The position numbers and the translations under genes were made by a program. A stretch of DNA of 17,466 bases from Planctomycetaceae bacterium UBA6163 (lineage in GTDB: Bacteria > Planctomycetota > Planctomycetia > Pirellulales > Pirellulaceae), in assembly GCA_002428205.1 (NCBI GenBank), contig DIUH01000114.1:1-17466 (forward strand). The letters are read 5' to 3'. This document shows positions 6,671-15,788 of this stretch, in pieces (the first letter of the stretch is position 1; each line of letters opens with the position of its first letter). A model generated the notes under the pieces. The model searched no databases and was not told the DNA's origin. It saw nothing but the letters and a program-made list of their open reading frames with translations.

Positions 6671-7136
6671 CCGTGCATTCCTCGATGGTTTCGGCGGATA
6701 TTGTGACAATTCAATGAACGTCGACTCCGCGAGTATCTTTGCATTCCTTAGGCCAACCTTCCGCGATTTGATCCGTGAATTGCCACTAAATCAACCGCTT
6801 CCGGCCCTACGCTAACCCATGATTTAGTTCGGACAACCGACGCAAACGAATCCACAAAATCGTCAAAATCTTTCAAGTCGGTGGTAACGCCGGAGTCCCC
6901 TAGCGGGAACAAGTCGGCGCCGAATGACCAGTGGGTAAGTTCCGAGAAACTCTGGCGTCAATGCCAATCGAATAATTTGTCGACCGTTCGGACAGTTGCA
7001 AAAAGACGCATTGGTCTGGATCGACCCAAAGCACCGTTTGTTGGTCTAGACGCAGTTAGACACCAATGATTAAGACGCAATTCTGGGTCGCGTCAGTGGG
7101 ATTCGCGACCACGCGTCTTGGCAAGGGAATGGAAAA
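6671..7136. other. Divergent intergenic region with short direct repeats
   Basis: This 466 bp region separates two divergently transcribed genes and must hold both promoters. No convincing ORF is present. The only organised part is the right end: AGACGCA occurs at 7004-7010, 7048-7054 and 7073-7079, and TTGGTCT at 7011-7017 and 7041-7047, all on the plus strand. They could be operator half-sites for a regulator of the 7137 gene. No convincing -35/-10 pair was found for either gene. Confidence 0.45.
7072..7119 (+). promoter_or_regulatory. Nested hairpin in the leader of the 7137 gene
   Basis: Outer arms AAGACGC (7072-7078) and GCGTCTT (7113-7119) pair perfectly. Inside them GGTCGCG (7086-7092) and CGCGACC (7104-7110) pair perfectly around an 11-base loop. 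The structure ends 17 bases before ATG 7137, just upstream of its AAGGGAATGG ribosome-binding region. There is no T-run, so it is not an intrinsic terminator. It is either a 5'-UTR element or a dyad operator. Confidence 0.5.
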
Positions 7137-7388
7137 ATGAGCGTCAACTTTTTTGAATGGATTCGCGATGGCGTCCGGCAATCGGTGTTGCTGGGTGTCA
7201 GCGATGCGATTGAACAACTCGGCACACCCGCAGAAACCGATGATATTCATCCCGGCGTCGCGGCATTTATGGCCAGTGAAAAGGGTGAGAAAAAGCGAGT
7301 CACCGCCGCAACCGCGCCAGCGGGCAATGCTCGCAAGCGGCTCGGTCGGTCACTCAAAGATATCGACGAACCGGCGACCACCGGATGA
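7137..7388 (+). CDS. Small conserved-type protein, 83 residues, function unknown
   Basis: The protein begins MSVNFFEWIRDGVRQSVLLG, followed by VSDAIEQLGTP, an amphipathic-looking helical N-terminal half. An acidic linker with HPGVAAFM follows, and then a basic, disordered tail (EKKRVTAATAPAGNARKRLGRSLKD). No signal peptide or membrane segment is evident. The ATG is preceded by AAGGGAATGG as a reasonable ribosome-binding site. The WIRDGVRQSVLLG-SDA-EQ pattern resembles short proteins that I recall from other planctomycetes, but I cannot name a family with certainty. The gene is isolated, converges with the kinase gene, and sits behind a strongly structured leader. Good start signals and a non-random N-terminal half favour a real gene. 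Confidence 0.62.
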   Translation: MSVNFFEWIRDGVRQSVLLGVSDAIEQLGTPAETDDIHPGVAAFMASEKGEKKRVTAATAPAGNARKRLGRSLKDIDEPATTG

Positions 7389-7402
7389 TTCCGGCGGGCA
7401 AG

Positions 7403-7492
7403 CGATCAATCGAGCCCACCGAAGAGGCAACTTTTATCTCGCGTGCGGCGGCACGCGAAAGTATGCGACACACATTGATCGTTAAAAAAGTT
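7403..7492. terminator. Hairpin cluster between convergent genes, likely bidirectional terminator
   Basis: The core is a perfect 8 bp stem TCGCGTGC/GCACGCGA (7439-7446 with 7451-7458) with a GGCG loop. It is flanked by the perfect inverted repeat CGATCAAT (7403-7410) and ATTGATCG (7474-7481). A second pair, AACTTTT (7429-7435) and AAAAGTT (7486-7492), interleaves with it. The U-tracts are imperfect, so the terminator role rests mainly on position between the converging 7137 and kinase genes. Confidence 0.5.
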
Positions 7493-7506
7493 GGCGCATT
7501 GTCCGG

Positions 7507-10212
7507 TCAGTTGATGACAGCAAACTCTTTCTCATAATCAATCAACCGTTGTCTTTCGTAAAGACTCTCTGTACCGGATTCAGTTGCGAGGCGTTGTTGA
7601 TTCACAGCCTCGGTGAGATGGGTTTTATAACCGGCTTCATCACCGCGATCCCGTAACATCTTTGCATTGGCATAGTGTGATTCTGCCAATCCGCTGTGGT
7701 ACGAAGTTCTTTCGGCTGTGGCCACTAGTTCCGTAAACTCGGCAATCGATTTTGCAATTGCTTTGTCAGCATCATCGAATCTGCCGCGTGCGGTATCAAT
7801 CACCGCCTTCACCCGAAAACAACTCGCCAAATAATACTTATAGGCGGGTGAGGTGACGGAAGCGACAATATTTTCATACCTCTGAGTGGCTTCGGCTATG
7901 ATCGCGTCAATATCGTCGGGAAACAATTCCCGTTTGCTAAGCTCTTCCGCAAAAAATAGCAATGTCCGTGGATAGGCAAGTCGAACCTGAATACTCACGC
8001 TGCGTTCCAACCAAGGGGTTCCACGTTTGATTCCATCAACAAAAACCTGCCTCGCTTCGTCAATTCGGCCTAAACGTGTAAGTATTTGTAAATGACGTGC
8101 ATTGGCTAGCATAGCAATAGCATAATCAAGCTCATCCGGACTTTCTGATTCGGCCAGACCCACATACAACTGCTCGCATTGGATCGACGACGCGAGGGCC
8201 GCTTCGTAGTTGAGCAAATCCATATAGATGCCGATGCGCTCGACCGCGATCGGGCCAATCGAACGCGTAATCTTTGGATCGTTTGGAAAGTCGCGAATCA
8301 TCCGCGAGACCGCTTCATCGGCTTTCAGGTACGCTTCAGATGCGGCACGCAATTTACTTTCAGCTTTAAAAAATGACCCCAGGTCACGGTAAGTTCCCGC
8401 GAGAAGCTCAAGCCCGGTTTGATCGCTCGCTGCTAACTTAAGCTGGACTTGAATCGACTCTTCGAGCAATTGCAATGCCCGCTCGCGATCACCCATCTTA
8501 CCGACAAGATTTCCGAGATAACGACCGGATTTCGCCAACTGGGCTTCGACCCGTTTGTTAGTCCTGTCAAGCTTGCTGGCATCGGTAAATAAATTGTAGA
8601 CCCGTTCGGTGACTTCCAGTCGAAAACTCGCAAGGCTCGGTATATTTGAAAGTTGTTTCTCCGCAACTTCCAATATTGAGTCTGCGATATCGATAGCGGT
8701 CACCGCATTTTCCAATGCAAGGGTTCGCTGATTCTCAATTTCCCTGTTGGCTATGGCCAGTTCTCGATTTTTACTGGCCAGTAACGCCGAATAAGCGGTG
8801 ATGCCGACCAGCAGCAAAAGTACAACTGCGCCAAGGCTGGTAACGAGTGTTTTGTGATGGCGAACGAATCGACCGGCACGAACGGCCAAGGGTTCTTGAT
8901 AGGCGTTGATCGGTTCATCGGCCAACCAGAGTTCAAGATCATCGGCCAGTGCTCTAGCCGACGGATATCGATCGGCGACACGCAACCGCATCGCTTTAAG
9001 TGCGATCGCTTCGAGCGATTTCGGGATCGCAGGATTGACTTCACGTGGTTTGGGAAACTTACCCGTTTTAATGATTTCGGGATCGTTCAGTTCCGGCCGT
9101 TGGTAGGGCGGACGTCCGGTCATCAAATGGTAGAGCGTGGAGCCCAAGCAATAGACGTCACTAGCGACGCCGACTTCCAATAGGTTTCCCGAAGCCGCTT
9201 CGGGACTCATATAAGCCGGTGTACCGACCGCTTGGCCCAGTCGTGTGTTGCTGGAATCGTTACCCGAAGAGGGACGCAGCGTTTCTTCATCCGAAAACTC
9301 GGTCGACCCGGTATGGCGACCGACCGCCTTGGCCAGTCCCCAATCGACAACGAGCGTTTCACCATACTTGCCCAACATGATGTTGCCTGGCTTTAGATCC
9401 CGATGCAACACACCACGTGAATGTGCGTATTCGATCGAGAAACAGACATCGATCATGCGTTGCAACAGTTTGCGAAACTCCATCGCTTGATAATCAGCGC
9501 GTGTTGCTGGCGAATGCCTGCCATGAAAATCATGCGACGCTTCGGCCAGACTCATCCCTTTGATAAACCGCATCGCATAAAAGGGGCGCCCGTCGCCGTA
9601 AGTTCCCAATCCATAAACAGGAACGATTCCAGGGTGTTCAAGTCCGCCGGTGATTTCGGCTTCTTGTAAGAATCGCACCCGGCTCGCTTCATCGTATGAA
9701 TGTTTTCCCTGAATTTCCTTTAAAGCAACTTGGCGATTGAGTTCGTGATCGAACGCGATAAAGACCTCTCCGAGCCCGCCTTTGGCATGCGGGCGAATCA
9801 CGCTGAAACGACCAAGGTTAGATTGGTTGGGATTCGTCCGTCGCTGTGTGGATGCCGGGTCCGGGTTATGAGTCGGTTCGTTTATCCTCGCGGTCGCCGC
9901 GATCACATTTTCGACGTCTGAATCTTCTAACTCATGCAACGACTTGGTTAATGAACTGTCGATCGTAGAGAGCACTTCCAAAGACCGATTCGGTTGGTCA
10001 CGATGAATTTCCTCATGCTTGGCGACCATCGCAACCAACAGGTCTCGCGAGTCGCTGTTGATCGCGGTTTGTTCGACAAGGATGTCGCAAAGAGCGCGAC
10101 TTTTGTTTTTCATCCAGAGGCGAATCGCGTTCAACATCTGGTCACGATCAATCATACCGGCTTGAAACGCCAGCATCGCGGTCGTCAAATTCCGGGCGTT
10201 GTGCATGTCCAT
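7507..10212 (-). CDS. Membrane serine/threonine protein kinase with TPR-like C-terminal domain
   Basis: This is a 901-residue Hanks-type kinase. Residues 1-125 form a helical N-terminal region (FQAGMIDRDQMLNAIRLWM...) of a kind often seen before planctomycete kinases. The kinase domain spans about 135-430. It has the glycine loop AKGGLGEV (143-150), Lys165 in ALKE, the catalytic loop HRDLKPGN (270-277, Asp272), a DWG (290-292) in place of DFG, and TPAYMSPEA (331-339) in place of the APE motif. All catalytic residues are present, so it should be active. A membrane segment spans about 457-478. Coiled-coil-like sequence (480-520) and a long helical TPR-like region (about 560-890, e.g. RALQLLEESIQVQLKLA) follow, probably extracytoplasmic and ligand- or partner-binding. 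The start at 10212 lacks a clear ribosome-binding site; Met3 at 10206 is a close alternative. The gene stands alone between the 7137 gene and gyrB, so its substrate is not indicated. Confidence 0.9.
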   Translation of the reverse strand: MDMHNARNLTTAMLAFQAGMIDRDQMLNAIRLWMKNKSRALCDILVEQTAINSDSRDLLVAMVAKHEEIHRDQPNRSLEVLSTIDSSLTKSLHELEDSDVENVIAATARINEPTHNPDPASTQRRTNPNQSNLGRFSVIRPHAKGGLGEVFIAFDHELNRQVALKEIQGKHSYDEASRVRFLQEAEITGGLEHPGIVPVYGLGTYGDGRPFYAMRFIKGMSLAEASHDFHGRHSPATRADYQAMEFRKLLQRMIDVCFSIEYAHSRGVLHRDLKPGNIMLGKYGETLVVDWGLAKAVGRHTGSTEFSDEETLRPSSGNDSSNTRLGQAVGTPAYMSPEAASGNLLEVGVASDVYCLGSTLYHLMTGRPPYQRPELNDPEIIKTGKFPKPREVNPAIPKSLEAIALKAMRLRVADRYPSARALADDLELWLADEPINAYQEPLAVRAGRFVRHHKTLVTSLGAVVLLLLVGITAYSALLASKNRELAIANREIENQRTLALENAVTAIDIADSILEVAEKQLSNIPSLASFRLEVTERVYNLFTDASKLDRTNKRVEAQLAKSGRYLGNLVGKMGDRERALQLLEESIQVQLKLAASDQTGLELLAGTYRDLGSFFKAESKLRAASEAYLKADEAVSRMIRDFPNDPKITRSIGPIAVERIGIYMDLLNYEAALASSIQCEQLYVGLAESESPDELDYAIAMLANARHLQILTRLGRIDEARQVFVDGIKRGTPWLERSVSIQVRLAYPRTLLFFAEELSKRELFPDDIDAIIAEATQRYENIVASVTSPAYKYYLASCFRVKAVIDTARGRFDDADKAIAKSIAEFTELVATAERTSYHSGLAESHYANAKMLRDRGDEAGYKTHLTEAVNQQRLATESGTESLYERQRLIDYEKEFAVIN

Positions 10213-10376
10213 GGGCGCCAGTCAAGCAGAGGATACCGCAGGCGGGAGTGACGGTCAGTGAATCGAAATGAACACTGCAAGGTTATAGCCAGCTGCTGCG
10301 CCGGTAGTCAAACAAACAATCGTTAGATCGATCAAGCGTTTGCCTTGAGATCATCCAAATGACGTATGACCAAATG

Positions 10377-10419
10377 AAAAAAGACCGCTCCGCCGTTATT
10401 TTTGCACGGCGAAGCGATC
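10377..10419 (-). terminator. Rho-independent terminator of gyrB
   Basis: On the minus strand GATCGCTTCGCCGT (10419-10406) pairs along all 14 positions with ACGGCGGAGCGGTC (10396-10383), counting two G-U pairs, around a nine-base loop. Six U follow (10382-10377). It lies 34 bases after the gyrB stop codon. This is one of the two clearest intrinsic terminators in the window. Confidence 0.85.
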
Positions 10420-10452
10420 TCGTGGGATCAAGAAAAACGGTAAACTAGCTGT

Positions 10453-13002
<2,550 letters not shown>

Positions 13003-13259
13003 GAAAATCGCTTTTTGTTCGGCTGAAAAAGGCCAAAAATGCTGGTCAGACAGGGCGTCTAGTGTATCGCTTTGGATGCATGACGTCGATGAGGCAGGTA
13101 CCCATGCGGGTGGCATGTGCCGTACGGGTGTGCAGATATTCGCCCATCTTGGCTGGCGACGTTGATTCAGGCCGGTTTGACATTGCGACGGTTTCCAACG
13201 ATTTCTTACCCTTCGCGACGGTTGTGTGAAGGAATCGCGATAAAGGCTGCGAGGCGCTC
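13003..13259. other. Divergent promoter region of gyrB and the 13260 lipoprotein
   Basis: This 257 bp region must contain both promoters. A perfect TTGACA (13177-13182) lies on the plus strand, but the sequence at the right distance (about 13200-13205) is a poor -10 element. No clear gyrB promoter or regulatory repeat was identified on the minus strand. Confidence 0.4.
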
Positions 13260-14846
13260 ATGTCTTCGATATTCAATAAACGGAACGGGATTGTTGTCTT
13301 GCTGGTGGTTACCACGGCGGGATGCAAGATGGGTGTTCCGATGGATAGGAATGTTCAAATCAGCCGGCATTTCAGTGGTGACGACCCATTGGACACTCCA
13401 CCGGAGACCCGTTTATCGCCGTCCGGTAATCCGAAGACCGAAATCGCAGGAGTTGCCACCAAGGCGAATCCAGCGTCCCGCGTTTCGACCTCCGATCCGG
13501 TGACCGAATCGTTAAGCGATGAAGGCGGTAATGCGTTAACACAACGTGCGGTGGCCAATAAACCACCCGAGACGGACCAAGTTGGCGACGGAGTCGACCT
13601 CAGTTCGCCCGAAGCGCAATTGATGCAAGCCGCTGGCCTGGACGATGCGGAATTGGCTGATTTGTTGTCGGCCTTTCGTGGCAGTCCACCGGAGATCCAG
13701 CAGCAAGCGATTCGGCAGTTGATCGCCGCGGCAAGTGTAAGGGCAAAAGCTTCGGCGAACCCGATCGACATTACAGAACAATTGAAGCAATCGCTGGACA
13801 AATTGCCCCGTCTGCCGGATGAGATCGAAGATTCTGCGGTGTTACCAACGCGATTAGCTGCGACGTCGGCAGGCGGACCCGTTGAACCAAAATCAGCGGC
13901 AGCGAATGCCAATGACCCGATTTCAGCCTTACCGGTCGCGTCGGCTGCTGGGGTGAGTCCCGGCCAAGCGACTGATTCTGTCGCCCAAGCGGTCGTTGCG
14001 ACCGCTGACGCCGTCAATCCGGTTGCCAAGGTCAGCGGTGTCAGTGCGGAATCGGTCGCCAGTACCGCGAGCGTGGGGCCAGATGCACAGCCCAAGGTTG
14101 GTATCGCCATCGATGCTGTGGGCGGTGTGAATCCCCAAAACACGGTTTTGGACAAGAACGTTTTGTTCAACCAATTGGCGTCGGCGCTGGCAACGGCTGA
14201 ACCGGGTGAGTCCGATGGTGATCGCTTTCGCCGCGATCTAGCAAGGCGTTATTTGTTGGTTCTGTCGGGCGATCCCGACTCCGCTGTTCAGGCGATGGAC
14301 GGGATGACGAAATCCGAACAAGAGTTTCTTCGGCACAACCTGTTGGCGGTTTGGAAAATGACGGATCCCGATGGGCATCCGGTCGCCAGTCGCCGATTTG
14401 CCGCCGCCTTGGCTTCGTATCGAAGCGCGACTCGACATCTATCCGAGGCAACCGAACAGCTTGAGGTTCAATCGCTGGCCTTCTGCACCGAAATCATCAG
14501 CTATGGCCAAGTCAAGCGTTTTGCGACAACGCGATTTGACCCGGGGCAAAAGGTGATTCTTTACTGTGAAATCGATAATTTTGTCGCCGAGAAAACGGCC
14601 GAAGGATACCTGACGGAACTGCAAGGCAGTTATGAAATCTTCGACGACCAGGGGACGAAGGTCGCCGGCCAGGTGTTGCCCACCGACCGTCAACAGTGTG
14701 ATCACTACTTACGAGACTACTTCATCGCCTATCAGATGAACTTGCCCGCACAGTTATCGGCCGGCAAATATCGATTGGAACTGACAATGGAATGCACCAA
14801 GGGTAAAAAGTACGGCCAAGCAAGTTTGCCGTTGGAATTGAAATAA
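13260..14846 (+). CDS. Putative lipoprotein with disordered middle and conserved-looking C-terminal domain
   Basis: The 528-residue protein starts MSSIFNKRNGIVVLLVVTTAGCKMG, a lipoprotein signal with Cys22 after TTAG. Residues about 30-110 are polar and probably disordered. Residues about 118-165 form a helical patch (SPEAQLMQAAGLDDAELADLL, split here only as its first part, then PPEIQQQAIRQLIAAA). Residues 200-290 are Ala/Val/Ser-rich linker. From about 300 there is a helical region (NVLFNQLASAL, FRRDLARRYLLVLSG, QEFLRHNLLAVWKM). From about 415 to the end lies a beta-rich domain (FDPGQKVILYCEIDNF, GSYEIFDDQG, YFIAYQMNLPAQLSAGKYRLELTME) resembling C-terminal domains I recall in planctomycete envelope proteins. 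The function is unknown; an outer-envelope role is inferred from the lipoprotein signal. A GAGG lies about eight bases before the ATG. The gene is divergent from gyrB and converges on glnB with an 11 bp gap. Confidence 0.78.
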   Translation: MSSIFNKRNGIVVLLVVTTAGCKMGVPMDRNVQISRHFSGDDPLDTPPETRLSPSGNPKTEIAGVATKANPASRVSTSDPVTESLSDEGGNALTQRAVANKPPETDQVGDGVDLSSPEAQLMQAAGLDDAELADLLSAFRGSPPEIQQQAIRQLIAAASVRAKASANPIDITEQLKQSLDKLPRLPDEIEDSAVLPTRLAATSAGGPVEPKSAAANANDPISALPVASAAGVSPGQATDSVAQAVVATADAVNPVAKVSGVSAESVASTASVGPDAQPKVGIAIDAVGGVNPQNTVLDKNVLFNQLASALATAEPGESDGDRFRRDLARRYLLVLSGDPDSAVQAMDGMTKSEQEFLRHNLLAVWKMTDPDGHPVASRRFAAALASYRSATRHLSEATEQLEVQSLAFCTEIISYGQVKRFATTRFDPGQKVILYCEIDNFVAEKTAEGYLTELQGSYEIFDDQGTKVAGQVLPTDRQQCDHYLRDYFIAYQMNLPAQLSAGKYRLELTMECTKGKKYGQASLPLELK

Positions 14847-14877
14847 GCGGTCGAGGACTAAATCGCCTCGGAACCGC
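14847..14877. terminator. Hairpin over the convergent stop codons of the 13260 gene and glnB
   Basis: GCGGTCGAGG (14847-14856) pairs with CCTCG and ACCGC (14866-14870 and 14873-14877), ten pairs with a two-base bulge and a nine-base loop. It begins directly after the lipoprotein stop and contains the glnB stop codon. The tiny 11 bp gap leaves no room for a separate terminator. There is no T-run. Confidence 0.4.
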
Positions 14878-15205
14878 GTTCGCCGGTGCGGATTCGAATG
14901 CAATCGTCCATCGGCAAAACAAAGATTTTGCCATCACCGATCTCGCCACCCGGGCCCGAACGGCCACCTTCTAAAATGGCATCGATGGTCGGTTGCACAA
15001 ACGGCTCGTTCACCGCGATCTGCAGTTGAACTTTGCGCAGCAAGTTGACGCTGAACTCGTGTCCGCGATAGGCTCCCGTTTGGCCTTTCTGGCGGCCAAA
15101 ACCTTGGCAATCCATCACCGTTAATCGAAAGACCTCAACTTTCGTCAAGGCTTCCTTTACCGCTTCGAGTTTGCTGGGTTGGATGATTGCGATAATGAGT
15201 TTCAC
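14858..15205 (-). CDS. glnB: PII nitrogen regulatory protein with Phe at position 51
   Basis: PII is a trimeric sensor of ATP/ADP and 2-oxoglutarate that regulates nitrogen metabolism and binds AmtB. This 115-residue protein aligns with E. coli GlnB (112) without gaps from residue 1 through the T-loop: MKLIIAIIQPSKLEAVKEAL, GFGRQKGQTGAYRG (35-48), IGDGKIFVLP and IRIRTGE near the C-terminus. Gln39 of the 2-oxoglutarate/ATP site is present, as is Tyr46. Two features differ. The classical uridylylated Tyr51 is Phe (RGHEFSVN). The B-loop, between DAILEGG and IGDGKIF, reads RSGPGGE and is three residues longer than in E. coli. The start is GTG at 15205, with AAGG about eight bases upstream. It lies downstream of amtB on the same strand, the usual amtB/PII pairing, though 583 bp apart. 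Modification by GlnD at residue 51 is impossible; other control is not excluded. Confidence 0.93.
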   Translation of the reverse strand: MKLIIAIIQPSKLEAVKEALTKVEVFRLTVMDCQGFGRQKGQTGAYRGHEFSVNLLRKVQLQIAVNEPFVQPTIDAILEGGRSGPGGEIGDGKIFVLPMDDCIRIRTGERGSEAI

Positions 15206-15788
15206 GATAAGCCTTGTCGCCGCTTGCGACCGTTGTTCAAACTGAAATGCCGCGATAATTCACGCATGAATGTCGTGACTAGGCAGTCGGCAGGTGGTGC
15301 ACCGACAGCCCAACACAGTCACTTAATGTAATTGCCAAGCGATTGATCGACCGCAGGCGATTCAAAATCACTCCGCCAGTGATGTCAACGCACACGAACG
15401 TTCTTCTCTAACGGAATAAACCACCAGCCAGGTTTTAACGGCTGTCCACACCCGCGCGAACCTTAGGGTTATCGAATCGGAAAACGATTGTGATGGATGC
15501 TATGGCGACCATCCGCCCACGGAGGATAACGGGAAGGGATGAAAAGATGAACAAGGAAACCCCGGCCCGGGCGAGTGAGGCGGACACCCGCCACGGGCCA
15601 TTGGGGATCCTTCTGGCCCAGGCAAGAGCCAAGAAGAACACTATCGGACCCGCAGGTCCCATTTTCTTCACCGGTTGCTTCGCCGCCGAAGGCCGAAACC
15701 TTCGACGGCGAAGCGGCGGTGGGTAGTTCAAACGTCAAACTTTTCTGGCCGGGCAGCCAAATCTCGCCACAGCCGTCTCAACAATCCG
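15206..15788. other. Long amtB-glnB spacer, no convincing gene, repeat-like
   Basis: This 583 bp stretch separates two genes that are normally adjacent. Overlapping short frames exist on both strands from about 15435 to 15738, a pattern of GC-rich non-coding or repeat sequence, not of genes. The right half (about 15480-15725) is more GC-rich than the left, with runs such as CCCCGGCCCGGGCG, and contains a large palindrome and the hairpin GGACC-CGCA-GGTCC (15646-15659). It resembles a dispersed repeat; I have a vague recollection of similar translated sequence in Rhodopirellula hypothetical proteins. A glnB promoter may lie in the left half, but none was identified. Confidence 0.5.
15677..15714. 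repeat. Large palindrome (16 bp arms) downstream of amtB
   Basis: GCTTCGCCGCCGAAGG (15677-15692) pairs with CCTTCGACGGCGAAGC (15699-15714), 15 of 16 positions, with a C-A mismatch at the tenth pair and a CCGAAA loop. It lies 75 bases after the amtB stop on the minus strand. No U-run follows on either strand, so it is more like a REP-type or mRNA-stabilising hairpin than an intrinsic terminator. Confidence 0.6.

Noticed and set aside
6671..6709. TTG at 6709 as the start of the lipoprotein gene
   Set aside because: ATG 6670 has a better ribosome-binding site and gives a signal peptide of normal length.
13003..13116. N-terminal extension of gyrB to 13116
   Set aside because: The 38 extra residues are not GyrB-like and span the divergent promoter region. 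MSDAPEP at 13002 is the better start.
13355..14170. 271-residue minus-strand ORF opposite the 13260 lipoprotein gene
   Set aside because: Its composition mirrors the Ala/Ser-rich sense strand, and it has no start signal or recognisable domain.
15435..15738. Overlapping short ORFs on both strands (78-110 residues) in the amtB-glnB spacer
   Set aside because: Frames are open on both strands over a GC-rich palindromic block, the start signals are poor, and the encoded peptides have no recognisable domain. They are more likely chance frames in repeat sequence.
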